Positions 28,761 through 37,570 of a DNA stretch of 64,000 nt are shown one piece after another (positions within the stretch are counted from its first letter, which is position 1; each line of letters opens with the position of its first letter). The translations under genes were made by a program, and so were the position numbers. The stretch covers positions 1 through 64,000 of the forward strand of contig NZ_PPFE01000005.1 in NCBI RefSeq assembly GCF_002917925.1. The letters are read 5' to 3'. The notes under the pieces were generated by a model. It saw only the letters and a program-made list of their open reading frames with translations, did no database searches and was not told the DNA's origin. This DNA is from Roseovarius confluentis. GTDB taxonomy: Bacteria > Pseudomonadota > Alphaproteobacteria > Rhodobacterales > Rhodobacteraceae.

Positions 28761-28783
28761 GCTTTTTCTTGCCGGAAATACTC
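28761..28783. repeat. Short dispersed motif between engB and argB
   Basis: Matches the sequence ahead of lysA (20299-20321) at 21 of 23 positions: same GCTTTTTCTTGC start and AAATACTC end. Lies 16 nt after the engB stop. Confidence 0.6.
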
Positions 28784-28844
28784 ATGCACGAACGCGACCA
28801 CAGGCGCCCCGATCCTTCAGCGGGGTAGGCCCGCCACCAGGCTT

Positions 28845-28879
28845 CCCTCCCCCGAGGGGAGGGTCAGGGTGGGGGTCAC
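28845..28879. repeat. C/G-rich hairpin repeat upstream of argB
   Basis: Perfect 8-bp stem CCCTCCCC (28845-28852) with GGGGAGGG (28856-28863) and a 3-nt loop, followed by TCAGGGTGGGGGTCAC. The layout of a C-rich arm, G-rich arm and then GGGTGGGGGT tail is a widespread alphaproteobacterial intergenic repeat type in my experience. It ends about 60 nt before the argB start and could influence argB transcription. Confidence 0.65.
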
Positions 28880-28939
28880 CTAAAGTCTTGCGCGTCAGCG
28901 CCCGTCCGGTGATAACGCCCCCGAACAAGGATCACGCCC

Positions 28940-29803
28940 ATGAAGACTCGAGACATGACCCGCGACAACCTCACAACCGCCCGCACCCTCAGCGAGGCCC
29001 TGCCCTATCTTCAGCGCTACGACGACGCCATCGTGGTGATCAAGCTGGGCGGCCACGCCATGGGCAGCAACGAGGCGATGGCAACCTTCGCCCGCGACGT
29101 CGTGCTGATGCGGCAGGTCGGCGTGAACCCGGTGATCGTTCATGGCGGCGGCCCGATGATCAACCAGATGTTGGAAAAGCTGAACATCAAGTCCGATTTC
29201 GTGAATGGCAAGCGGGTGACGGACGAGGCCACGATGGAAGTGGTCGAGATGGTCCTCTCGGGCCGCGTCAACAAGCGCATCGTGCAGGCGATCAACGCTC
29301 AGGGCGGCAAGGCCGTGGGCCTGTCGGGCAAGGATGCGGGCCTTATCACCTGCGTGCCCACCGACCCCAAGCTCGGCTTCGTCGGCACGCCCGACAAGGT
29401 CGATCCGTCCATCCTGCACACGCTCTTTCAGGATGACGCGATCCCCGTCATCGCTCCCTTGGGCGCGGGCCGCCAGGGCGAGACCTTCAACATCAACGGC
29501 GACACCGCCGCCGGTGCCATTGCGGCGGCGCTTCAGGCCGACCGCCTGCTGCTGCTTACGGATGTGGACGGCGTGCGCGACGGCGAGGGCAACATCCTCA
29601 CCGAATTGACCGCATCGCAGATCAAGTCTCTGACCGATCGGGGCGTCATCTCGGGCGGCATGATCCCCAAGACGGAAACCGCGCTCGATGCACTCTCGTA
29701 CGGCGTGCGCGGCGTGGTCATCCTTGATGGGCGGCTGGACAATGCCGTGCTGCTGGAGCTTTACACCGAACACGGCTCCGGCTCGCTGATCCGCGCGGGT
29801 TGA
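28940..29803 (+). CDS. argB: Acetylglutamate kinase
   Basis: 287 aa, normal length. Motifs: [10 protein letters not shown] (about residues 33-42), the Gly-rich [10 protein letters not shown] (about 67-76), [29 protein letters not shown] (about 188-216) and a C-terminal [14 protein letters not shown] segment. It phosphorylates N-acetylglutamate in arginine synthesis; the presence of the N-terminal helix (residues 6-25) is typical of the arginine-inhibited hexameric class. It ends the yidC-MOSC-engB-argB run and complements argH in the same window. Confidence 0.97.
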   Translation: MKTRDMTRDNLTTARTLSEALPYLQRYDDAIVVIKLGGHAMGSNEAMATFARDVVLMRQVGVNPVIVHGGGPMINQMLEKLNIKSDFVNGKRVTDEATMEVVEMVLSGRVNKRIVQAINAQGGKAVGLSGKDAGLITCVPTDPKLGFVGTPDKVDPSILHTLFQDDAIPVIAPLGAGRQGETFNINGDTAAGAIAAALQADRLLLLTDVDGVRDGEGNILTELTASQIKSLTDRGVISGGMIPKTETALDALSYGVRGVVILDGRLDNAVLLELYTEHGSGSLIRAG

Positions 29804-29844
29804 GCGCCGTCAAAAGCGTCACCGCCTTGTGACCCTTCGTCTCT

Positions 29845-29881
29845 TTGCGGACACATGCGGATGCAATAAATATACCGCATG
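29845..29881 (+). promoter_or_regulatory. Candidate leaderless promoter and start-codon hairpin
   Basis: TTGCGG (29845-29850), a 16-bp spacer, and TAAATA (29867-29872) form a sigma70-like promoter whose predicted +1 (about 6-7 nt downstream) falls on the ATG at 29879. No Shine-Dalgarno sequence precedes that ATG. In addition CATGCGG (29854-29860) and CCGCATG (29875-29881) form a perfect 7-bp inverted repeat that includes the start codon. Either the mRNA is leaderless, or a longer transcript could hide the start codon. Confidence 0.45.
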
Positions 29882-30673
29882 GAAAACGAGTTGCTGATCC
29901 GCCTGTCCGTCTTCATCGGGCTTTTCGCGGTCCTGGCCCTGGTCGAGGCCAAGGCCCCGCGCCGCGTGCGCACGCAACCGCGCAATACGCGCTGGATCAC
30001 CAACTGGGCCATCGTCCTCCTCGACACGCTGACCCTGCGCGCCCTCGCGCTCGCCCTGCCGCTGCTGGCCGTCGGCGCCGCCGTGGATGCCGAGGCCAAC
30101 GGCTGGGGCCTGATGAACGCCGTCGACATTCCCGGCTGGATCGCCGTGGTGCTGACCGTGCTGATCTTCGACCTTGCCATCTGGGCGCAGCACCTCGTCA
30201 CTCACAAGATCCCGCTCCTGTGGCGCATCCACCGCGTCCACCATGCCGACCGCGACATCGACGTGACCACCGCGATCCGGTTTCACCCGGTGGAAATCGC
30301 GCTGTCGATGCTGCTCAAGATCGGGCTCGTCTACCTGCTCGGCCCGCCCGCGCTCGGAATCATCCTGTTCGAGATCATCCTGAACGGCACCGCCATGTTC
30401 AACCACGCCAATATCAAGCTGCCTCTGGGGCTGGACGCCGCCCTGCGCAAGGTCCTGGTGACGCCGGACATGCACCGCGTGCACCATTCCGACCAGCGCA
30501 GCGAACACGACAGCAACTACGGTTTCGCCCTGTCGATCTGGGATCGCATGTTCGGCACATACATCGACCAGCCCGGAAAGGGCCATGACGACATGACCAT
30601 CGGCCTTGAGTGGCAGGATGATCGGCCCTCGCGCCTTGGATGGTCTCTCGGGCTGCCATTCTTCCGCAAATGA
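29879..30673 (+). CDS. Fatty acid hydroxylase / sterol desaturase family protein
   Basis: 264-aa integral membrane di-iron enzyme. Histidine boxes: HLVTH (105-109), HRVHH (118-122), HANIK with His176, and HRVHHSDQRSEHDSNYG (199-215) give the eight or more ligands of the PF04116 superfamily. Helices lie near residues 5-22, 43-65, 86-104 and 140-172. It likely hydroxylates or desaturates a membrane lipid or carotenoid-type substrate; the actual substrate is not deducible. It heads a four-gene operon with 4-nt overlaps, and the second gene encodes a ferredoxin-like protein that could feed electrons. Confidence 0.88.
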   Translation: MENELLIRLSVFIGLFAVLALVEAKAPRRVRTQPRNTRWITNWAIVLLDTLTLRALALALPLLAVGAAVDAEANGWGLMNAVDIPGWIAVVLTVLIFDLAIWAQHLVTHKIPLLWRIHRVHHADRDIDVTTAIRFHPVEIALSMLLKIGLVYLLGPPALGIILFEIILNGTAMFNHANIKLPLGLDAALRKVLVTPDMHRVHHSDQRSEHDSNYGFALSIWDRMFGTYIDQPGKGHDDMTIGLEWQDDRPSRLGWSLGLPFFRK

Positions 30674-31308
30674 CGACACTCGACGACATCGCACAGGCCG
30701 CGGCCCCGCACCATCTGGCCACCTTCGGCGTGGTGACAGGGGCGGAGACGCCCGACGGCATCGGCACGCTCGTTCTGCTCGGACCGCAGGAGCCCGGCTT
30801 CTGGCCGGCCTTCACCGCGTCGCCGGAATATGCCGACACCGCGCCCGACGCGATGGACCGCTGGTCGTCGCGCGTGATCGGCGGCCTCGCCCGGGCTCTG
30901 GACGGCACCGCCTTCTTCCCTTTCGGCGGCCCGCCCTACCAGCCGTTCGTAAGCTGGGCCAAGGCCAGCGGTCGGGCGCATTCCTCGCCGGTCGGCCTGC
31001 TGGTGCACGATGCCGCCGGTCTGATGATCTCGTATCGCGGCGCGCTTGGCTTCGGTCACATCATCGACGCACCGGCCCCGCCGCCCAATCCCTGCGACAG
31101 CTGCGCCACCCGGCCCTGCCTCACCGCCTGCCCCGTCGATGCCTTCGCCACCGGCACCTATGAGATCGACGCCTGCAAGGCAGACTTGGACAGGCCGGAA
31201 AATGATTGTATGTCAAAGGGATGTGCAGTGCGCCGGGCCTGCCCGGTCAGCCAGTCCTACGGGCGGCTGGAAGACCAGTCCGCCTTTCACATGAGGGCCT
31301 TCAAATGA
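30670..31308 (+). CDS. Ferredoxin-like protein with two cysteine clusters
   Basis: 212 aa from ATG 30670 (4-nt overlap with the hydroxylase). The N-terminal ~130 residues lack a known catalytic motif but resemble the front half of the QueG-like or 4Fe-4S iron-sulphur proteins. The C-terminus has CDSCATRPCLTACP (Cys142, 145, 150, 154) and a second set, Cys169, Cys180, Cys185 and Cys191 (CMSKGCAVRRACP), so one or two Fe-S clusters are likely. Probably an electron carrier or small reductase. Immediately followed by the SixA-like gene with another 4-nt overlap. Confidence 0.8.
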   Translation: MTTLDDIAQAAAPHHLATFGVVTGAETPDGIGTLVLLGPQEPGFWPAFTASPEYADTAPDAMDRWSSRVIGGLARALDGTAFFPFGGPPYQPFVSWAKASGRAHSSPVGLLVHDAAGLMISYRGALGFGHIIDAPAPPPNPCDSCATRPCLTACPVDAFATGTYEIDACKADLDRPENDCMSKGCAVRRACPVSQSYGRLEDQSAFHMRAFK

Positions 31309-31796
31309 GACGTCTCGTCCTGATGCGTCACGCCAAATCCAGCTGGGGCGATCCTACGCTCGACGACCATGACCGCACGCTCAACAAGCGCGGCAAACGC
31401 TCGGCCGACACCCTGGGCGACTGGTTGCGGGCGCAAACCATCGTGGTGGACGAAGCGCTTGTGTCGTCGTCGGTCCGCACCGTCGAGACAATGCAGCGGC
31501 TCAAGGTCGACTGCGACCGTCAGGTGCTCGATCGGCTCTACCTTGCCGGCCCGGCGGAGATGCTGAAGGTTCTGAAGGGCGCCACGGGCCAGACCGTCCT
31601 GATGCTGGCGCACAATCCCGGCATCGCGTCTTTCGCACACCAGATCATGGCCGAGCATCCCGACCATCCGCGCTTCGAAGACTATCCCACCGGGGCCACG
31701 CTGGTCGCGCGGTTCGACATCGACGACTGGGGCGCGTTCACGCCCGGCACCGGACGGCTGGAAGCCTTCGTGATCCCGCGCGAACTGGTTGAGTGA
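31305..31796 (+). CDS. SixA-like histidine phosphatase
   Basis: 163 aa from ATG 31305. Catalytic N-terminal LMRHAKSSWGD (Arg8-His9), the second RHG-family arginine in SSSVRTVETMQ, and the downstream His in LAHNPG place it in the histidine phosphatase superfamily, SixA branch (single-domain, ~160 aa). SixA in E. coli dephosphorylates phosphohistidine proteins, but the substrate here is unknown. Stop and the next GTG start overlap by 4 nt. Confidence 0.9.
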   Translation: MRRLVLMRHAKSSWGDPTLDDHDRTLNKRGKRSADTLGDWLRAQTIVVDEALVSSSVRTVETMQRLKVDCDRQVLDRLYLAGPAEMLKVLKGATGQTVLMLAHNPGIASFAHQIMAEHPDHPRFEDYPTGATLVARFDIDDWGAFTPGTGRLEAFVIPRELVE

Positions 31797-32920
31797 CCGG
31801 GGCCGGGCCACATCCCCTTTTCATCGGGTCCGAGATCTACCGCGGCTCCAGCTATGGCGCGCGCCACCCGCTGAGCATCCCGCGCGTGCCCACGGTCATG
31901 GACCTGTGCCACGCGATGGGCTGGCTGCCCCGCGACCGGTTCCGCGTCAGCCCGCGCGCCAAGCCCGCGGCGCTGACGGGCTTTCACACGCCCGCCTACA
32001 TCACCGCTCTGCAACAGGCCGAGGCAGCGCACAGGGTGGACGAGGCGACGCGCGCGCGCCACCAGATCGGCACGCTGTCAAACCCGATCTTCCCCGAGAT
32101 CTACCGCCGTCCCGCCACTGCCGCCGGCGGGTCGCTTCTGGCGGCGGACTTGCTGGCACAGGGCGGCATCGTCTACAACCCGGGCGGCGGCACGCATCAC
32201 GGCATGGCCGACCATGCGGCAGGCTTCTGCTATCTCAACGACCCCGTGCTGGCGATCAAGGCGTTCCTCGCACAGGGCCTCACGCGCATCGCTTACGTCG
32301 ATATCGACGCGCATCACTGCGACGGCGTCGCGGCGGCGTTTCACGGCGACCCGCACGTGCTGATGATCTCTACCCACGAAGAGGCCCGCTGGCCCTTTAC
32401 CGGCGCGCTCGACGACCGGGCCGGCAGCCATGCGATCAACCTGCCCCTGCCGCGCGGTACGCATGACGACGATTTCGCGCTGCTGCGCGACGAAGTCCTC
32501 CTGCCCGCCGTGCAGGACTGGCGCCCGGAGGTCATCGTCCTGCAATGCGGGGCGGACGCGGTGTTGGAAGATCCGCTTGCCCGTCTGGCCCTGTCGAACA
32601 ACGCTCATTGGCAGGTCGTCACGGCCCTGAAACAGATGGCCCCGCGCCTGCTGGTCCTTGGCGGGGGCGGATACAACCCGTGGACCGTCGGCCGGCTCTG
32701 GTCCGGCGTCTGGGCCACGCTCAACGGCTTCGAGATTCCCGACCGCCTGCCGGAACGGGCGCGGTCGGTCCTCGCGGCCCTCAGCTGGACCCGCCAGCGC
32801 GGCGACCGGCCGGATCACCTCGTGGAAACGCTCCGCGACACGCCCCGCCATGGCCCCGTGCAGAACGAAATTCGCCGCCGGGTGCAGCTGCTGCAGGCCC
32901 GGCGGCGCGTTTGGGTGTAA
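31793..32920 (+). CDS. Histone-deacetylase-family protein (AcuC/HDAC-like)
   Basis: 375 aa, GTG start at 31793. The class I/II HDAC core is complete: HH pair in GGGTHHGMADHAAGFCYLND (His135, His136), zinc ligands in YVDIDAHHCDG (Asp172 and His174), a further Asp in QCGADAV (Asp255), and the GGGGYN loop with Tyr294. It should deacetylate acyl-lysine, polyamines or acetoin-related substrates. It ends the hydroxylase-ferredoxin-SixA operon, a combination I do not know as a described system. Confidence 0.9.
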   Translation: MTGAGPHPLFIGSEIYRGSSYGARHPLSIPRVPTVMDLCHAMGWLPRDRFRVSPRAKPAALTGFHTPAYITALQQAEAAHRVDEATRARHQIGTLSNPIFPEIYRRPATAAGGSLLAADLLAQGGIVYNPGGGTHHGMADHAAGFCYLNDPVLAIKAFLAQGLTRIAYVDIDAHHCDGVAAAFHGDPHVLMISTHEEARWPFTGALDDRAGSHAINLPLPRGTHDDDFALLRDEVLLPAVQDWRPEVIVLQCGADAVLEDPLARLALSNNAHWQVVTALKQMAPRLLVLGGGGYNPWTVGRLWSGVWATLNGFEIPDRLPERARSVLAALSWTRQRGDRPDHLVETLRDTPRHGPVQNEIRRRVQLLQARRRVWV

Positions 32921-32938
32921 GGCCCTGAAGGCCCCCGA

Positions 32939-33706
32939 TCAGTGCCCGAGAATCTGGCTGAGGAACAGCTTCGTCCGGTCGCTTTTCGGGTTGTTGAAGA
33001 ACTCCTCGGGTTCGTTCTGTTCCACGATCTGGCCCTGGTCCATGAAAATCACCCGGTTCGCCACCTGCCGGGCAAAGCCCATCTCGTGAGTTACGCACAG
33101 CATCGTCATGCCTTCCTCGGCAAGGCTGACCATCGTGTCCAGAACTTCCTTGATCATCTCGGGGTCCAGCGCCGACGTGGGCTCGTCAAAGAGCATGATC
33201 CGTGGCTTCATGCACAGCGACCGCGCGATGGCCACCCGCTGCTGCTGACCGCCCGACAGTTGCCCGGGATACTTGTCGGCCTGTTCGGGGATCTTCACCT
33301 TCTCAAGGAAATGCATCGCCGTTTCCTCGGCCTGCCGCTTGGGGATCTTACGCACCCAGATCGGCGCCAGCGTGCAATTTTCCAGGATCGTCAGGTGCGG
33401 GAACAGGTTGAAGTGCTGGAACACCATCCCGACCTCGGACCGGATCTTGTCGATGTTCTTGATGTCCGAGGACAGCACCGTCCCGTCCACCTCGATCCGG
33501 CCCTTCTGGTGCTCTTCCAGCGCGTTGATGCACCGGATCAGCGTCGACTTGCCCGACCCGGACGGGCCCGCGATGACGATGCGCTCGCCCCGGTGGACCG
33601 ACAGGTCGATATCACGCAGCACGTGAAACGTGCCGTACCACTTGTTCATGTTCTCGATCCGGATCGCGATTTCGTCCGAGACCTGCATTTGAGCGGTTTC
33701 CGCCAT
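32939..33706 (-). CDS. bztD: Glutamate/glutamine/aspartate/asparagine ABC transporter ATPase
   Basis: 255 aa. Walker A GPSGSGKS (about residues 47-54), Q-loop FQHFNLFPH, signature LSGGQQQR (about 149-156), Walker B RIMLFDEP and the His switch THEMGFA, with the polar amino-acid permease-type [12 protein letters not shown]. Homologous to BztD of Rhodobacter capsulatus and AapP of Rhizobium. Downstream of bztC by 14 nt. It converges with the HDAC gene. Confidence 0.93.
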   Translation of the reverse strand: MAETAQMQVSDEIAIRIENMNKWYGTFHVLRDIDLSVHRGERIVIAGPSGSGKSTLIRCINALEEHQKGRIEVDGTVLSSDIKNIDKIRSEVGMVFQHFNLFPHLTILENCTLAPIWVRKIPKRQAEETAMHFLEKVKIPEQADKYPGQLSGGQQQRVAIARSLCMKPRIMLFDEPTSALDPEMIKEVLDTMVSLAEEGMTMLCVTHEMGFARQVANRVIFMDQGQIVEQNEPEEFFNNPKSDRTKLFLSQILGH

Positions 33707-33720
33707 GGATAACCCTCCCC

Positions 33721-35013
33721 TTACCTGTGATCAGTGTTGAGCTCGCGCTCAAGCCACTGCGAATATTGAGACACGCCATAACAGACGACGAAGAACAGAA
33801 GCGCGGCAAACCCGAACAGCTCCCAGTAGACCCCGTTCCAGTCGGTCGAGGCCAGGATCGGACCCCGGATCATGCCGACAAGATCGAACATCGAGATGAC
33901 CGAGACCAGCGTGGTGTCCTTGAACAGACCCACCGCCACGTTCACGATGCCCGGGATCGAGATCTTCAGCGCCTGCGGCAGGATGATCAGCCGCATCGCC
34001 TGGGCATAGTCCAGCCCAAGGCTGTCGCCCGCCTCGTACTGCCCGCGCGGCAGGGCGGCGAGGCCGCCCCGGATCACCTCGGCGATATAGGCCGAGGCGA
34101 AGGCCGTGATCATGATGATCACCCGGATGATCAGGTCGAATGTCGTGCCCGGCGGCAGGAAATAGGCCAGCACCACGTTCGCCACGAACAACAGCGTGAT
34201 CAGCGGCACGCCCCGGATGAACTCGATGAAGACCACGCAGATCCACTTGATGATCGGCATGTCTGATTGCCGCCCCAGCGCCAGCGCGATGCCGATCGGG
34301 ATCGACAGCGAAACGCAGACCGTGCCGAGGATCATGTTGAGCATGAAGCCCCCCATGTCGCGCGATTGCACCTGCTCCAGCCGCAGCACCTCGATCTTGC
34401 CGATGCTGCCGGCCAGGATGATCGCGACGATAAGCACCCCGAGGCCACCCAGCGCCGCGACGCCGAAGCCCCTCTTTTCCAGCGCCTTGAACGCAACATA
34501 GGCCGCGACGAACCCAAGCAGCAGCAACAGCGGCGGTACAATGGACCCGCCCCAGATCAGCCAGAATGCCAGGAACGGGTAAACGCCGGTGAACAGCAGC
34601 AACTGCCGTGGCAGGTACTTGAAGAACATCACCGGTGCCGCCGCCACGAACAGCAGCAGGAAGGCCAGCGCCGGGCGCCAGTATTCCGTGCTGGGATACT
34701 TGAACCCGAACAAAAGCTGGTTCCACCGGTCACTCAGCACCGCGAAACAGCCCCCGGTCGCACCTTCCAGGATCTCGCGGCATTCCCGGATCGACGTTGC
34801 ATTCCAGATCCCGTTCAGGATCCAGGGCAGCGTTGCGGCCAGCAGGAAGTAGATCACCACGATTGCCGCCACGGTCAGAACCGAGTTGGGGATCGTCGCG
34901 AACAGGTTCTGCTTCATCCACTTGGTGACGCCGGTTTCCGCCGCCGGAGGTGGAGTTTCCGGTAGCATGGTGTCGCGGACATAAGCGACGGATTCTGCAT
35001 GTGTGTCAGACAT
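33721..35013 (-). CDS. bztC: Acidic/amide amino-acid ABC transporter permease
   Basis: 430 aa. About eight hydrophobic helices; the C-terminal half has the canonical permease EAA region ([22 protein letters not shown], about residues 319-340). The long N-terminal extension with extra helices and an insert before the permease core is characteristic of BztC/AapM. It begins 1 nt after the bztB stop, so the two permeases are tightly coupled. Confidence 0.92.
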   Translation of the reverse strand: MSDTHAESVAYVRDTMLPETPPPAAETGVTKWMKQNLFATIPNSVLTVAAIVVIYFLLAATLPWILNGIWNATSIRECREILEGATGGCFAVLSDRWNQLLFGFKYPSTEYWRPALAFLLLFVAAAPVMFFKYLPRQLLLFTGVYPFLAFWLIWGGSIVPPLLLLLGFVAAYVAFKALEKRGFGVAALGGLGVLIVAIILAGSIGKIEVLRLEQVQSRDMGGFMLNMILGTVCVSLSIPIGIALALGRQSDMPIIKWICVVFIEFIRGVPLITLLFVANVVLAYFLPPGTTFDLIIRVIIMITAFASAYIAEVIRGGLAALPRGQYEAGDSLGLDYAQAMRLIILPQALKISIPGIVNVAVGLFKDTTLVSVISMFDLVGMIRGPILASTDWNGVYWELFGFAALLFFVVCYGVSQYSQWLERELNTDHR

Positions 35014-35014
35014 C

Positions 35015-36229
35015 TCAGCGCTCCTTCAGCCGCACGGCGTTGTTGTAGACGTTCATCACCGCCGAGATCCCGAGCGAGATCAGCAGGTAGAACAGCATCA
35101 AGAGCAACACGCATTCGATGGCGCGGCCCGTCTGGTTCAGCGTGATGCCCCCCAGCGTGGCGGTGATGTCGGCATAGCCCACGGCAATCGCCAGCGAAGA
35201 GTTCTTGGTTATGTTCAGGTACTGCGAGATCAGCGGCGGGATGATCACCCGCAACGCCTGCGGCAGGATCACGAGGTTCATGATCCGGCGCGGACGCAAG
35301 CCCAGGCTTGCCGCCGCCTCGGTCTGGCCCTTGCTGACGGCCAGGATGCCGGCGCGGACGTTCTCGGCGATGAAGGCGCCGGTATAGATCGACAGCGCGA
35401 ACCACAGCGCGATCAGCGGTGCGCCGATCTGCAGCCCTCCGGAGAAATTGAATCCGCCCAGTTCGGGATAGTCAAGCGAGATCGGCTGACCCATGATGAA
35501 GAACATAAGGATCGACGGCACGAACAGGATCGCCAGCGACGGCCACCCCATCGGCAACAGCTTACCGGTATCGAACAATAATTTCTTGGCATAGGCGCGA
35601 TAGGCGAACACCCCGACAATCGACAGGATGAACGTCACCACGACCACCATCGACCCCGGCCCCCAGATCGGCATCGGCACGTATACGCCCCGGTTGGTAA
35701 AGGCGATCGACCCCAGGATCATCGACGCATCCGCATCCTCGCCCCGGAAGGCCCGTGGCGCTGGCAAGACGGCCGTCATGATCGTGAAGATGATGATGAT
35801 CCAGATCAGCACCGGCACGTTGCGGAACGCCTCGACGTAGCCGGCCATCAGCTTGCGCACCAGCCAGTTGTTCGACAGGCGCAGCACGCCAGCGATCACG
35901 CCGAAAATAGTCGCCGTGGCACAGGCCAGGAACGCCACCAGAAGCGTGTTCAAGATGCCCACGATGGCGGCGGTCAGGTGCGAGCTTCGGCTGGTGTACT
36001 CCACCAGCGTCTGGTTGATGTCATAGCCCGCCGGCTCGCCCAGGAATTCGTAGGAAATGTTCAGACCCGCGGCGCGCAGGTTGAGCACAAGGTTATAGCC
36101 CAGGTAGGCGATGATCGAGATCAGCACGATCAGGGCGATGAACTGGAATGTGTAGGAACGATAGCGCGTATCGTTCAACAGCATAGACGGTCGAAACGAC
36201 TCCTGTGGAGGGTCGGTCAATGTTGTCAT
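35015..36229 (-). CDS. bztB: Acidic/amide amino-acid ABC transporter permease
   Basis: 404 aa; about eight helices, with the EAA-like LRPRRIMNLVILPQALRVIIPPLISQYLNI segment near residues 312-341 and the GxFxAE motif TGAFIAENVRAGILAVSKGQTEAA before it. Homologue of BztB/AapQ. A 13-bp stem-loop precedes it (36306-36335), separating it from bztA and probably lowering its expression relative to the binding protein. Confidence 0.92.
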   Translation of the reverse strand: MTTLTDPPQESFRPSMLLNDTRYRSYTFQFIALIVLISIIAYLGYNLVLNLRAAGLNISYEFLGEPAGYDINQTLVEYTSRSSHLTAAIVGILNTLLVAFLACATATIFGVIAGVLRLSNNWLVRKLMAGYVEAFRNVPVLIWIIIIFTIMTAVLPAPRAFRGEDADASMILGSIAFTNRGVYVPMPIWGPGSMVVVVTFILSIVGVFAYRAYAKKLLFDTGKLLPMGWPSLAILFVPSILMFFIMGQPISLDYPELGGFNFSGGLQIGAPLIALWFALSIYTGAFIAENVRAGILAVSKGQTEAAASLGLRPRRIMNLVILPQALRVIIPPLISQYLNITKNSSLAIAVGYADITATLGGITLNQTGRAIECVLLLMLFYLLISLGISAVMNVYNNAVRLKER

Positions 36230-36305
36230 CTGGAGTGTCCCCGTTGGCGGCCCGGATTATTGTGTGCGCTTGTGCGCGGGTGGGCCTGTCCTTGGTTTAG
36301 ATGCG

Positions 36306-36335
36306 CGAAGGGCGCGGAGTGATCCGCGCCCTTCG
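36306..36335 (-). terminator. Intercistronic stem-loop between bztA and bztB
   Basis: Perfect 13-bp stem, arms 36306-36318 and 36323-36335, with a GTGA loop. It lies 10 nt after the bztA stop on the transcribed strand. No T-run follows, which fits a 3' mRNA-stabilising or partial-termination element that raises the level of the binding protein over the membrane subunits. Confidence 0.75.
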
Positions 36336-36345
36336 ACTTTGTCTC

Positions 36346-37365
36346 TTAGCGGAACGGCGGCGAGTAGAGCAGGCCACCATCGGTCCACTGCGCGTTCAGG
36401 CCGCGCGCCAGACCGATCGGCGTGGTCTCACCGATGTTCTTCTCAAAGAGCTCACCGTAGTTGCCGCCAGCCGAGATGGCCTTCACGGCCCAGTCGGCCT
36501 CGAGGCCCAGCATCTCGCCAAGGTTGCCCTCGGTGCCGAGCAGGCGGTTGATCTCCGGGCTGTCACCGGCGGCCGAGGCCATGTCGGCGATATTGGCGCT
36601 CGTGACACCCAGCTCTTCGGCTGCGATCAGCGCGTTGAGGGTCCAGCGAACCACGTCACCCCACTCGTTGTCACCGTGACGGACCAGCGGGCCCAGCGGT
36701 TCTTTCGAGACGATCTCGGGCAGCAGGACGTGCGCCGACGGATCTTCGAATGCGGCGCGCGTTGCGGCCAGGCCCGAGGCGTCGGTGGTGTAGACGTCAC
36801 ATGCGCCAGCCAGATACTGCTGCTGCGCTTCGGCGTTGGTTTCGATCGGAACCGGCTCGTAGTTCATGCTGTTCTTGCGGAAATAATCCGCCAGGTTCAG
36901 CTCGGTCGTGGTGCCAGTCTGGATGCAGACGGTCGCGCCGTCCAGATCCTTGGCCGACGAAACGCCCAGTTCCTTGGGAACCATGAAGCCCTGACCGTCG
37001 TAATAGTTGACGCCGACAAATTCGAACTTCAGGTCGACATCGCGCGAAAAGGTCCAGGTGGTGTTCCGTGCCAGCATGTCGATCTCGCCCGAGGCCAGCG
37101 CGGTGAAACGCGTCTTGCCGGTGGTGGGCACGAATTCGACGGCTTGCGGATCACCCAGCACGGCGGCGGCGACAGCACGGCAAACGCCGACGTCAAAGCC
37201 ATCCCAGTTCCCGTTGGAATCCGGGGCGGCAAAGCCGACCAGCCCGGTGGTCACGCCACAGTTCAGCGTGCCGCGTGCCTTGACGTCGTCAAGCGTCGCG
37301 GCTGCAGCTGCGCCAGCCGTAAGGCCGGCCACTGTCAGCGCGCCTAGAAATACGGATTTTTTCAT
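36346..37365 (-). CDS. bztA: Amino-acid ABC transporter periplasmic binding protein
   Basis: 339 aa; a signal peptide (KKSVFLGALTVAGLTAGAAAA, residues 2-22) and a type II solute-binding fold with the SBP_bac_3 signature around GFDVGVCRAVAAAVLG (about residues 57-72). Mature length fits BztA/AapJ (general polar L-amino acids: Glu, Gln, Asp, Asn). The first gene of the operon, with a good AGGAAGAGG ribosome site at 37371-37379 and two leader hairpins upstream. Confidence 0.95.
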   Translation of the reverse strand: MKKSVFLGALTVAGLTAGAAAAATLDDVKARGTLNCGVTTGLVGFAAPDSNGNWDGFDVGVCRAVAAAVLGDPQAVEFVPTTGKTRFTALASGEIDMLARNTTWTFSRDVDLKFEFVGVNYYDGQGFMVPKELGVSSAKDLDGATVCIQTGTTTELNLADYFRKNSMNYEPVPIETNAEAQQQYLAGACDVYTTDASGLAATRAAFEDPSAHVLLPEIVSKEPLGPLVRHGDNEWGDVVRWTLNALIAAEELGVTSANIADMASAAGDSPEINRLLGTEGNLGEMLGLEADWAVKAISAGGNYGELFEKNIGETTPIGLARGLNAQWTDGGLLYSPPFR

Positions 37366-37386
37366 GTTTACCTCTTCCTGATGTAT

Positions 37387-37426
37387 CCGCCCGATCTAGG
37401 GCGGTTTGGTCGGTCCAACAGGACCG
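37387..37426 (-). promoter_or_regulatory. Two stem-loops in the bztA leader
   Basis: CGGTCC (37411-37416) pairs with GGACCG (37421-37426) and CCGCCC (37387-37392) pairs with GGGCGG (37399-37404); both are perfect 6-bp stems with short loops. They sit directly before the bztA ribosome site (37371-37379) on the transcribed strand and could affect translation or act as an attenuator. No known riboswitch class is matched. Confidence 0.4.
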
Positions 37427-37570
37427 GAGCGATACTGTGAAAGGGGGTCCCCCCACGTCAGTGTGCATAAGTGTGAGTGGATTCATTCCTGAACGTCAAG
37501 ACCCGTGTCACGAAAAACGATGGTATCAGGCCGATGTTTCCGTTTGGGAAACCATCGTCCAAGACCCGGT

